Part shown: one piece after another, positions 34,710-43,530 of the stretch
How the letters are laid out: each line of letters begins with the position of its first letter
How positions within the stretch are numbered: position 1 is the stretch's first letter
Source: Clostridia bacterium
GTDB taxonomy: Bacteria > Bacillota > Clostridia > Christensenellales > Borkfalkiaceae
Direction of reading: 5' to 3'
DNA length: 64,000 nt
NCBI GenBank assembly: GCA_017396365.1
Contig: JAFQMD010000030.1
Coordinates: forward strand, 1-64,000
Program-made: the position numbers and the translations under genes
Notes under the pieces: model-generated
Told to the model about the DNA's origin: nothing
What the model saw: the letters and a program-made list of their open reading frames with translations, nothing else
Databases searched by the model: none

Positions 34710-35396
34710 TTAATTTTTCCTTGTATAGTTTTGTAGGAGAATTTTTTTCTCACGGGATACCCTAAACGAGTCTCTAATTTTTGAAATAGCCTTGTTTAAA
34801 GTAAAGTTTGAAAGTTTACAATTTTTTATAAAATTAAAGGTTTTAACCTCAAATTTAACGAACGCAACCGATATTAGCCATGCGATAGCCATATCGACGT
34901 AATAGCCCTTTCCGTCGCATTTTGATATTGCCGAAAAGATGAAATCTAAATTTTCTTCGCTTAAATAAAAGTCCATTAAACAAATTATCAAAAATCGCAA
35001 ATGAAAATCTTTAGCGGTAAAAATTTGATTTTTAATAATTTTGAAAAAATCGTCCTTTTTCTTTTTTACGCTTTTTATCGCTGGGACGAAACTGTCAACG
35101 TGCGACCAACTGTCAATATTATCTAAATACGTCGGTAGCCTACTTAAAAATTCGTCATACGAAAGCCCTGCTATTATAAGTCCGAAAAGTAGAGTGTCTT
35201 CAAAATATTTAAATTCGCAAGCGTTTAAATAATCGACGTAATTTACCTTTAAAATCTCTTTAGCCAAAATTTTTAAAGTTGGAATTTTAACGCCCAAAAA
35301 CTGCTTTTTCGAGTTTGCAATTTTTGAAGAAAACTCTCTATATTTCTCGTCTGAAAGTTCTTTTAATTTATTTAACGTTTGAATATATAAGCGCAT
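34710..35396 (-). CDS. AlkD-like DNA alkylation repair protein
   Basis: The 228-residue helical protein fits the ALK/HEAT-repeat DNA glycosylase family, which removes alkylated bases such as 3- and 7-methylpurines. KKQFLGVKIPTLKILAKEI and SWSHVDSFV (with the catalytic aspartate following W) are recognisable blocks. MDFYL and DMAIAWLISVAFVKF fit the later repeats. It sits between the GH13 gene (6 bases) and tex (2 bases), so its expression is tied to glycogen metabolism here. Confidence 0.87.
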   Translation of the reverse strand: MRLYIQTLNKLKELSDEKYREFSSKIANSKKQFLGVKIPTLKILAKEILKVNYVDYLNACEFKYFEDTLLFGLIIAGLSYDEFLSRLPTYLDNIDSWSHVDSFVPAIKSVKKKKDDFFKIIKNQIFTAKDFHLRFLIICLMDFYLSEENLDFIFSAISKCDGKGYYVDMAIAWLISVAFVKFEVKTFNFIKNCKLSNFTLNKAISKIRDSFRVSREKKILLQNYTRKN

Positions 35397-35402
35397 AACG
35401 TC

Positions 35403-37199
35403 CTACTTGTAAAATATTGCAAAATCGTACTTGTTTAAAGGAATTTTTAAACTTTTTACGTTTCGCATAATCTCTTTTTCGTATCCGTTAGCCTTTATAT
35501 CCACGACTTCGTCGCCACAGTTTACAAATACCGTTAAAGATGATTTTTCAAACTCTCTCGTAAAAGTAAAAACGCCTTTATAAAACTTTATATTAGTTAC
35601 CTTTCCTTCTTTTAAAGCAGGTATCTTATTCCTCAATTTTGCGAGAAATTTATACCAGTTTAAAACTTCGTCGTCGCGCTTTGCAAAATCAAAACAACGC
35701 CTATTAAACGGGTCTTTATTACCTTGCATACCTATCTCGTCGCCGTAATAAATACAAGGCACGCCGTACAAAGTAAACTGAAGTAAAGACGCAATTTTTA
35801 GCATTTTTTTACCTAAATCATACTCGTTAGGAGTTAAAAATTCAAACTCCATTTCACTTCTGTTTTGCTTAATAATACCGCGTTTGCCAAGTACGGTTAA
35901 TATTCTCGGCGTATCGTGAGTGCCTAAAATATTCATCATACAGTTAAGCGAGTGGGCAGGATAATTGTCGATTTGCTCTCTGACAGTCTTATAAACAGCG
36001 CTTGCGTTTCCCGTAATTATATAATTTATAATTGCATTTTTCAAGGGGTAATTCATAACGCTGTCGAGTTCACCGCCCTGAAAATATTTTCTTCTTACGC
36101 CGTACGCTATTTTATTCGTAGCGTCTTCCCAAACTTCTCCGATAACTATTTTATCGTCGCCGTAAGATTTTACTCTACTCGTAATTTTTTTAACGAAACT
36201 GTCGGGAATTTCGTCAACCACGTCAAGTCTAACGCCGTTTACTCCGAGTTTTAAACATCTGTCTAAAACTCCGTTTTCTCCCGTTATAAACTCTTCGTAT
36301 TGCTTACTTTTTTTATTTATGGTCGGTAAAATATCAATGCCCCACCAACTCGTATATTCGTCGGGGAATTTTTGAAAGGTAAACCAGTCGTAATAAGGCG
36401 ATTTTTTGCTGTTATACGCGCCTATAGACGAATAATTGCCGTATTTATTGAAATATACGCTATCGTCGCCCGTATGATTAAAAACGCCGTCTATTATAAA
36501 CTCTATATTCCTTTCTTTTCCGCTTGAAATAAGATTTTTAAAATCTTGCTCTGTGCCTAAAAGCGGATCAAACTGCATATAATCGCCCGTATCGTAGCGG
36601 TGATTGCTATTAGCCTTAAAAATAGGGTTTAAATAAACTCTTGAAACGTTTAATTCTTTTAAATAATCGAGTTTACTTCTAATTCCCTCAAAATTACCGC
36701 CGAAAAAGTCGTCGTTGCGAATTTTACCGTCCCTTGCCTTATACTCGGGTGTTCCACCCCAGTCGGTTCTAATTCTCTTGCCCGTAGCGTCGCCGTAGCC
36801 GTCGGCTTTACAAAACCTATCGGGCATTATTTGATACATAATTCCACCGCAAAAAGACTTTGGATAACTTTGTGCGTAGTCGTAAACTAAAAGTTCAAAA
36901 TCGCCCGTAAAGTCGCCGTATTCGCCAAAACCTAAGTGGTTTTTCCCTATTTTTTGACCATCTGCCAAAAAGCAATACCAGTAAAGACCTTTTTCGAGTT
37001 TTGGCAACTCAATGCGAAACGTCTGTTTATAGTTCCGCATTTTTATTACCTTTTCTTGACCTTCGTCGCTTTTTAAAACTAAATTACAAGTTTTTACGTC
37101 GCCAAGTTTTATTCTAAATATTAAATTGTCTCTATTAGATATAGCACCCGTTATGCTTTTACAGGACGTATCTAACGGATCAAAATACACTTTTATCAC
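35403..37199 (-). CDS. Glycoside hydrolase family 13 (cyclomaltodextrinase/neopullulanase type)
   Basis: This 598-residue alpha-glucan-hydrolysing enzyme has an N-terminal beta-sandwich (about residues 1-115) of the kind seen in neopullulanases, then the catalytic barrel. DGVFNHTG and NHRYDTGDYM are conserved. The catalytic residues are D326 (GVRLD), E355 (IGEVWE) and D429 (GTHDTPR). There is no signal peptide, so it acts on internal maltodextrin or glycogen. Its ATG overlaps the glgP stop. Distinction from amylase or a debranching enzyme is not possible from sequence alone. Confidence 0.93.
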   Translation of the reverse strand: MIKVYFDPLDTSCKSITGAISNRDNLIFRIKLGDVKTCNLVLKSDEGQEKVIKMRNYKQTFRIELPKLEKGLYWYCFLADGQKIGKNHLGFGEYGDFTGDFELLVYDYAQSYPKSFCGGIMYQIMPDRFCKADGYGDATGKRIRTDWGGTPEYKARDGKIRNDDFFGGNFEGIRSKLDYLKELNVSRVYLNPIFKANSNHRYDTGDYMQFDPLLGTEQDFKNLISSGKERNIEFIIDGVFNHTGDDSVYFNKYGNYSSIGAYNSKKSPYYDWFTFQKFPDEYTSWWGIDILPTINKKSKQYEEFITGENGVLDRCLKLGVNGVRLDVVDEIPDSFVKKITSRVKSYGDDKIVIGEVWEDATNKIAYGVRRKYFQGGELDSVMNYPLKNAIINYIITGNASAVYKTVREQIDNYPAHSLNCMMNILGTHDTPRILTVLGKRGIIKQNRSEMEFEFLTPNEYDLGKKMLKIASLLQFTLYGVPCIYYGDEIGMQGNKDPFNRRCFDFAKRDDEVLNWYKFLAKLRNKIPALKEGKVTNIKFYKGVFTFTREFEKSSLTVFVNCGDEVVDIKANGYEKEIMRNVKSLKIPLNKYDFAIFYK

Positions 37200-39631
37200 T
37201 TTATTTGTCTAAGTCCCCAAATTCTCTCGGCGTATTCTTTAATACTTCTATCGGCGGCAAACACACCTGCGCCCGCAACGTTGTTTAAAGACATTTTTTG
37301 CCATTTTAAAGTATCTAAATAAGTTTTATCTGCCTTTTCGTGAATACGTTTATAGTCACTAAAATCAGCCATACACATATACGGGTCGGCTATTGGAGAA
37401 TTTGTCAATAAATAGTTTGCTATATCTTCAAAAGTTTGACCGTTAAAGCCTGCTTTTAAACTTGCAATAACCTTTTGAAGAATAACGTTTTCGTTATAGA
37501 AAGTCGAAGCGTTGTAACCGTGTTTCCAAAGCCACTCTACTTCTTTTGCGTTCATACCGAATATGAAAATGTTGTCGTCGCCTACTTGCTCTCTCATTTC
37601 GACGTTAGCACCGTCAAGCGTACCGATAGTAAGCGCGCCGTTTATCATAAATTTCATATTGCCCGTTCCGCTCGCCTCTTTACCAGCGGTTGAAATTTGC
37701 TCCGAAATTTCACTTGCAGGCATTAAAGTTTCGCTCATAGTAACGTTGTAATCTTCAATATATACGACTGAGAGTTTATCTCTAATCTTTTTATTTGGAT
37801 TTTTGCGTAAATCTTCTGAAATCGAGCAAAGAAGTTTGATAATTCTCTTAGCCATATAATATCCCGGCGCTGCTTTTGCTCCAAAAATAAAGGTCTTTGG
37901 AATCATCTCTTTATCGGGATTTTCTTTAAGTTCGTTATAGAGATAAATAATGTGCATTGCATTTAAAAGTTGGCGTTTATACTCGTGAAGTCTTTTTGCT
38001 TGAACGTCAAACATAGAATCAACGTTAAGTGAAACACCTTCTTTTTTAAGCATAAGTTCGGCAAGTTGACCTTTTTTAATAGCCTTAATCTCTGCCAAAC
38101 GTTTTAAAACGCTCTCGTCGTTTTCAAACTTTTTAAAACCTGCTAAAAGGGACGCGTCGCTAATAAATCCGTCGCCTATACAGTCGCAAAGTAACGCCGT
38201 GAGTTCTTTATTTGACTGACAAAGCCATCTTCTATACGCAATACCGTTAGTTACGTTTGTAAATCTATCGGGATAAGCGTCGTTAAAGTCTTTGAAAATA
38301 CTATTTTTAATAATATCGCTATGGAGCGCCGATACGCCGTTTACGCTGTGCGAACCGATAACCGAAAGATTTGCCATTCTAACTTGACCGTGCGAAAGAA
38401 TAGACATTCTTTCAATTTTATTCCAGTCGCCTGGGAACAAATTCCACATATCAGCGCAAAATCTTTGGTTGATTTCTTTAATTATAGTGTAAATTCTCGG
38501 AAGTTTTCTTTGAACTAAATCTTCGTTCCACTTTTCCAAAGCCTCGGAAAGTACGGTATGGTTAGTATAGGCAACCGTTTTAATAACGATATCCCAAGCG
38601 TCGTCCCAAGTAAAGCCGTGTTCGTCCATTAAAAGACGCATGAGTTCCGGAATACAAAGCGCAGGGTGGGTATCGTTTATGTGAATTGCCGCTCTATCCG
38701 GAAGAGTTCTTAAATCGCAGTATCTTCTTACGTGCTCGTTTAAAATGTTTTGAAGTGATGCAGACACTAAGAAATATTGCTGTTTAAGTCTTAAAGACTT
38801 ACCCTCCGAGTGATTATCGGACGGATATAATACTTTAGAAATAAGTTCAGCCTCGTTGTCTTCTTGCATACAACGGAAATAATCCCCTTCGGAGAAAGAT
38901 TTCATATCAAAATTTCTTACGCTTCTTGCAGCCCAAAGACGAAGAACGGATACAGCCTCTGAATTTTTACCTGAAATCATCATATCGTAAGGCATTGCCT
39001 CGATTTCTTGGCAATCCACGTGGCGAATTTTCATACCGTTTTCAGTCCAGTCTTCTAAAATCTTTCCGTCGAATTTTACTCTTACGGACATATCCGCTCT
39101 TTGAGTAAGCCAAACTTCGCCACCCGGAAGCCATATATCAGGGAGTTCGGTTTGCCAACCATCGACTATCTTTTGTTTGAAAAGACCGTATTCGTAGCGT
39201 ATAGAATATCCCATTGCAGGATAATTACCCGATGCTAAAGCGTCCATAAAACAAGCGGCAAGCCTACCAAGACCACCGTTGCCAAGACCCGCGTCGGGTT
39301 CAAATTCGTATAAATCTTCTAACTTTAAATTTCTCGATTTTAAAGCCTTGTTAATTTGTTCTTCAATACCGAGATTATAGACGTTATTTTTCAAGGATCT
39401 ACCGAGCAAAAATTCCATACAAAGATAATAAACTCTCTTACCTTTTTGCTCTTTCATCTTGTAGTGATACTTGTTGCGTTTTTCAAGCAAGATATCTCTA
39501 ACAGTCATAACTACTGCTTTGTAAAGTTGTTCTTTGGTCGCGTCTTTAAGCGTTACACCGAAATATCTCGATAATTTTCCGCTAATAGCGTCTTTTGTTT
39601 CCTTTGGGGTAATTTCCTCAATCGTGCTCAT
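37196..39631 (-). CDS. glgP: Glycogen/maltodextrin phosphorylase
   Basis: This enzyme releases glucose-1-phosphate from glycogen with pyridoxal phosphate. The start used is ATG 39631 (MSTIEEITPKETKD), preceded by AGGAG; the frame from 39652 adds 7 residues. It has 811 residues. GNGGLGRLAACFMDALA is the N-terminal signature, and TGNMKFMINGALTIGTLDG carries the cofactor lysine. A hairpin at 39661-39677 sits between it and glgA. It is fifth in the glycogen operon. Confidence 0.96.
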   Translation of the reverse strand: MSTIEEITPKETKDAISGKLSRYFGVTLKDATKEQLYKAVVMTVRDILLEKRNKYHYKMKEQKGKRVYYLCMEFLLGRSLKNNVYNLGIEEQINKALKSRNLKLEDLYEFEPDAGLGNGGLGRLAACFMDALASGNYPAMGYSIRYEYGLFKQKIVDGWQTELPDIWLPGGEVWLTQRADMSVRVKFDGKILEDWTENGMKIRHVDCQEIEAMPYDMMISGKNSEAVSVLRLWAARSVRNFDMKSFSEGDYFRCMQEDNEAELISKVLYPSDNHSEGKSLRLKQQYFLVSASLQNILNEHVRRYCDLRTLPDRAAIHINDTHPALCIPELMRLLMDEHGFTWDDAWDIVIKTVAYTNHTVLSEALEKWNEDLVQRKLPRIYTIIKEINQRFCADMWNLFPGDWNKIERMSILSHGQVRMANLSVIGSHSVNGVSALHSDIIKNSIFKDFNDAYPDRFTNVTNGIAYRRWLCQSNKELTALLCDCIGDGFISDASLLAGFKKFENDESVLKRLAEIKAIKKGQLAELMLKKEGVSLNVDSMFDVQAKRLHEYKRQLLNAMHIIYLYNELKENPDKEMIPKTFIFGAKAAPGYYMAKRIIKLLCSISEDLRKNPNKKIRDKLSVVYIEDYNVTMSETLMPASEISEQISTAGKEASGTGNMKFMINGALTIGTLDGANVEMREQVGDDNIFIFGMNAKEVEWLWKHGYNASTFYNENVILQKVIASLKAGFNGQTFEDIANYLLTNSPIADPYMCMADFSDYKRIHEKADKTYLDTLKWQKMSLNNVAGAGVFAADRSIKEYAERIWGLRQIK

Positions 39632-39660
39632 TAATAACTCCTGTTTTAGCAAGGCAAAAT

Positions 39661-39677
39661 CGCCGATAAAATCGGCG
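39661..39677. other. Intergenic hairpin between glgA and glgP
   Basis: CGCCGAT-AAA-ATCGGCG is a perfect 7-base stem. On the minus strand it is followed by only TTTTG, so it may be a weak attenuator or a processing site rather than a full terminator. Confidence 0.4.
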
Positions 39678-39679
39678 GT

Positions 39680-41179
39680 TTAACCTAAAATTGTGTCGTA
39701 TAATATTTCATATTCGCAAGCAGACTTTTTCCAAGAAAAATCAGTCTTCATTGCGTTTTTGATAAGTTTTTTCCATTGCTTTTTGTCGCCGAAGGTGAAA
39801 ATTGCGTCCTTTACGACGTAAAGCATTTCGTGCGCGTTGTAATTGTAGAACTTAAAGCCGTTGCCGCCACTGCGATTTTCGTCGTTAAACGCCGTAATAC
39901 TGTCGGCAAGACCGCCCGTCGCTCTTACAACGGGAACTGTTCCGTACTTACAAGCAATCATTTGTGAAAGACCGCAAGGCTCGTGTTTTGACGGCATTAA
40001 GAATATGTCAGAACCTGAATATATCTTGCTTGCTAAGTCTTTATTATATGCGATAATCGTCCTACATTTAGCCTCGTATCTGTCTGCGATAAACTTAAAA
40101 TACTCTTCGTATTCGCTATCGCCCGTACCTAAAATAACCACTTGTACGTCTTCGGCCAAAATATCTTCAAACACCGCTTTAATAAGGTCGAGTCCCTTTT
40201 GAGAAACGAGCCTTGTAATAATTGAAATTACGGGAACGTTTTCTCTTTCGGGAAGATTTAACATCTTTTGAAGTTCAGCCTTACAAATTGTTTTATTTTC
40301 GGGTTTCGTGGCGGTAAAGTTAGCAAAGAGTTTACTATCTTTAGACGCAGAATATACGTCTTGGTCGATACCGTTTAAAATACCTGTCATTTTAAACTCG
40401 TTGTCGGATATTACTCCGCTAAGACCGTGCGCAAAGAAAGGGTCTTTAATCTCGTTTGCGTAAGTTCTACTAACCGTCGAGAATTTTTCAGCAACTTGAA
40501 TAGCGCCTTTCATAAGGTTTACGCATCCGTCGTATTCAACGATATCTCTCACGTCGTCCGAAAGCCCGAAATCGTCACCCAAAACGTCAAAACCGAATTT
40601 ACCTTGATATTCAATATTATGAATAGTAAAAAGGGCTTTGATACCGTCGTAGCCGTATTTACCGGCAAAAAGAGTTTTTAAGTAAATTACGCTAAGCGCA
40701 GATTGCCAGTCGTGAGCGTGCAAAACGTCGGGATAATAGTCTAAAAATGCAAGCATTTCTAAAACTGCTTTTGAGAAAAATGCAAATCTTTCTCCGTCGT
40801 CGCCGTGTCCGTAAAGACCAACGCGCTTAAAATAATATTCGTTGTCGATAAAATAGAAGGTTACCCCTTCGTATTTATATGAAAATATACCGCAATATTG
40901 ATTTCTCCAAGCAAGCGGAACGTTAAAGTTGCCTAAAAATTTAAATTGACTTCTAAAATCAGCGTTTACGTTTTGATAAAGCGGAATAGCAACTCTTACG
41001 TCGTATTTTCCGTTTTTAGCAAGCGCTTTGGGGAGCGAGCCTATAACGTCAGCAAGTCCACCCGTCCCTGCAAACGGGTTTGCTTCGCTTGCTACGAACA
41101 AAATTGATTTTTTAGGTAAAATTTCTACGCTTACCTTTTTTGCTCTCGAAACCTTTTCAGTAGATTTTTTTACTGCCAT
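39680..41179 (-). CDS. glgA: Glycogen synthase (ADP-glucose), family GT5
   Basis: GlgA is 499 residues long and extends the glycogen chain with ADP-glucose. The first 25 residues are a basic extension (KKSTEKVSRAKKVS). The GT5 N-terminal motif, usually KTGGL, reads FAGTGGLADVIGSLP, so the lysine is replaced by glycine. HDWQSAL and the C-terminal MPSKHEPCGLSQ with RATGGLADS are intact. It lies between glgD (11 bases) and glgP. Substrate is inferred from the operon. Confidence 0.95.
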   Translation of the reverse strand: MAVKKSTEKVSRAKKVSVEILPKKSILFVASEANPFAGTGGLADVIGSLPKALAKNGKYDVRVAIPLYQNVNADFRSQFKFLGNFNVPLAWRNQYCGIFSYKYEGVTFYFIDNEYYFKRVGLYGHGDDGERFAFFSKAVLEMLAFLDYYPDVLHAHDWQSALSVIYLKTLFAGKYGYDGIKALFTIHNIEYQGKFGFDVLGDDFGLSDDVRDIVEYDGCVNLMKGAIQVAEKFSTVSRTYANEIKDPFFAHGLSGVISDNEFKMTGILNGIDQDVYSASKDSKLFANFTATKPENKTICKAELQKMLNLPERENVPVISIITRLVSQKGLDLIKAVFEDILAEDVQVVILGTGDSEYEEYFKFIADRYEAKCRTIIAYNKDLASKIYSGSDIFLMPSKHEPCGLSQMIACKYGTVPVVRATGGLADSITAFNDENRSGGNGFKFYNYNAHEMLYVVKDAIFTFGDKKQWKKLIKNAMKTDFSWKKSACEYEILYDTILG

Positions 41180-41190
41180 ATTTCCTCCGA

Positions 41191-42300
41191 TTAAATTACC
41201 GTACCTTTTGACAAGAAGAACGGATGAGTTTCATGTCCCGATAAATTTCTTCCGTCTTTTATAACTACGTTTTTATCCGCGATTACACAGTTTAATGTGA
41301 TATTTTCGCCGGTTATAGTATTTTGCATTAAAATACTGTTTTTAACTACAGTTCCCCTACCCACTTTTACGCCACGGAAAATGATACTGTTATATACTTC
41401 GCCTTCAATTTGGCATCCGTCTGCAACGAGTGAATTCTTAACTACTGCATTGTCGCCGTATTTGGTAGGAGCAGAGTCTTTTACCTTAGTATAAACGTTC
41501 GCCTTTCTAAACACACCGTCTCTAACGTCTCTATCTAAGAACTTCATACTTTCGTCATAATATTTAGAAAGCGAAGTGATTTCTTCGTAATATCCGTCGT
41601 GTATATAGGCGTGAATTCTACCCGCTTTAATTTCAGGGCGAACTACGTCTTTTAAGAAATGCTTTTTACCGTGAGAAATTGCCTCGACAATATGGTTTAT
41701 CAAAACTCTTCTTTCAACTACGCAAATATTGGTGTATAAGGTAACGTCTTCATCTTTACTATCGAACGCAAAATCGGTTATAACCCCGTCTTTTACGGTA
41801 ACGAAAGCGTTACTGTTTCCAACTACTTCGCATCTCTTTTTATTTACGCAGACGAAAGTCATAAGAGCGCCCGTTTCAACGTGCTTTTTAATTATTGGCT
41901 TAAAGTTTAAGTTACATACCATATCCGAGTCGCTCATAATAACGTATTCCTCAGTAGATTTACTTAAAAAGCCTACGATATTTTTAAGAGCCTCAAGTCT
42001 GGTCGTGTATAAAGAACTGCTCTCTAATACGCCGAACGGTGGAAGTATATATAAACCGCCGTAGTGACGGGCTAAATCCCAGTCCTTACCACTGCCGATA
42101 TGGTCCATTAAAGATTGATAATTGCTCTTCGTGATAATTCCGACTTTTGCAACGTCGGAGTTAACCATATTTGAAAGGGCAAAATCTATAAGTCTGTATC
42201 TTCCGCAAAACGGAATTGACGCAACCGTTCTCTTCGCGGTAAGTTCAGGAACGTTATCGTCGTGTATATTTGAAAATATAATACCTAATGCTCTACTCAT
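41191..42300 (-). CDS. glgD: Glucose-1-phosphate adenylyltransferase subunit GlgD
   Basis: The 369-residue protein resembles GlgC but lacks several of its catalytic residues; the N-terminal pyrophosphorylase loop reads GIIFSNIHDDNVPELTAKR instead of the GGxGxRL type. C-terminal left-handed beta-helix repeats are present (VVKNSILMQN, YNSIIFRG). In Firmicutes GlgC and GlgD form a mixed complex, in which GlgD is regulatory or supportive. The ATG follows GGAGGGG and lies 13 bases after glgC. Confidence 0.94.
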   Translation of the reverse strand: MSRALGIIFSNIHDDNVPELTAKRTVASIPFCGRYRLIDFALSNMVNSDVAKVGIITKSNYQSLMDHIGSGKDWDLARHYGGLYILPPFGVLESSSLYTTRLEALKNIVGFLSKSTEEYVIMSDSDMVCNLNFKPIIKKHVETGALMTFVCVNKKRCEVVGNSNAFVTVKDGVITDFAFDSKDEDVTLYTNICVVERRVLINHIVEAISHGKKHFLKDVVRPEIKAGRIHAYIHDGYYEEITSLSKYYDESMKFLDRDVRDGVFRKANVYTKVKDSAPTKYGDNAVVKNSLVADGCQIEGEVYNSIIFRGVKVGRGTVVKNSILMQNTITGENITLNCVIADKNVVIKDGRNLSGHETHPFFLSKGTVI

Positions 42301-42313
42301 CTTTTACCCCTCC

Positions 42314-43501
42314 TTATACGTTTTCGTCAATAATTTCGCCCGCTTTGACGGTTTTACCATCAGAAACGGTTATATCTCTACCTAAAACGCTAATTTTAAG
42401 TTCTTCGCCCATTTCTTCGCCGACTTTCGCGCCCTTGCAGATTTGTACGTTTTCGTCGATAATTGCGTAATTTACTTGCGCGTCTTCGCCGATTACCGTA
42501 TCGCTATAGATTATAGCGTTTTTAACGACAGCGCCTTTTTTAACGACTACGTCGTGCGATAAAATACTGTTTTCAACTACGCCTTCAATCTCGCATCCCG
42601 ACGCAACGATAGAGTTTATTATTCTACCGTCTTGACCAAGGTAATGTGGCGGAGCGATAGGGTTACGAGACCTAATTCTCCAACTTGGGTCTGCAATGTC
42701 AAACTCTGGCGAATTGCCGAGCAAGTCCATATTAGACTCGAACAAAGAATTGATAGTTCCAACGTCTTTCCAGTATCCGTCGAAGGTGTAAGAAACCATT
42801 TTTTCGCCTGCGTCAAGCATAGCTGGAAGAACGTTTTTACCAAAGTCTTTAGAACTGTTTGGATCAGCCTCGTCCGCCTCTAAATATTTATAGAGTTTTT
42901 CAGCCGTGAAAATATAAATACCCATTGACGCAAGATCGCTCTTAGGCTTTGCAGGCTTTTCTTCAAATTGATAAATGACGCCTTCTTCGTCAACGTTTAA
43001 TATACCAAATCTCGACGCCTCGGAAAGCGGAACTTTGATAGCCGCAATCGTACAGTCTGCGCCCGATTTTTTATGTCTTTCAAGCATTTTGCCGTAGTTC
43101 ATTTTATAAATGTGGTCGCCCGATAAAATGAGTACGTATTCAGGATTGTATCTTTTAATGAACGAAATATTTTGATAAATGGCGTTTGCCGTACCTTTAA
43201 ACCATTCAGAGCCGTGTTTAGCCTGATAAGGCGACAAAATATGCACGCCACCGTAAGACCTGTCTAAATCCCACGGCTCGCCGTTTCCGATATAATCGTT
43301 TAAAATAAGGGGTTGATACTGAGTTAAAACGCCAACCGTATCAATACCTGAGTTTACACAGTTAGAAAGCGGAAAATCTATAATCCTATACTTTCCCCCA
43401 TAAATTACAGCAGGTTTTGCAATCTTATTAGTAAGAGCAAAAAGCCTACTACCTTGTCCGCCGGCAAGAAGCATTGCCACGCATTCCTTTTTGTTAATCA
43501 T
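42314..43501 (-). CDS. glgC: Glucose-1-phosphate adenylyltransferase
   Basis: This 395-residue enzyme makes ADP-glucose, the committed step of glycogen synthesis. [14 protein letters not shown] is the pyrophosphorylase loop, followed by [20 protein letters not shown] and later [14 protein letters not shown]. The C-terminal beta-helix has hexapeptide repeats ([12 protein letters not shown]). It is coupled to glgD and follows glgB by 29 bases. Confidence 0.97.
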   Translation of the reverse strand: MINKKECVAMLLAGGQGSRLFALTNKIAKPAVIYGGKYRIIDFPLSNCVNSGIDTVGVLTQYQPLILNDYIGNGEPWDLDRSYGGVHILSPYQAKHGSEWFKGTANAIYQNISFIKRYNPEYVLILSGDHIYKMNYGKMLERHKKSGADCTIAAIKVPLSEASRFGILNVDEEGVIYQFEEKPAKPKSDLASMGIYIFTAEKLYKYLEADEADPNSSKDFGKNVLPAMLDAGEKMVSYTFDGYWKDVGTINSLFESNMDLLGNSPEFDIADPSWRIRSRNPIAPPHYLGQDGRIINSIVASGCEIEGVVENSILSHDVVVKKGAVVKNAIIYSDTVIGEDAQVNYAIIDENVQICKGAKVGEEMGEELKISVLGRDITVSDGKTVKAGEIIDENV

Positions 43502-43530
43502 ATATTTCCTCCACTATATATTTTCATATA

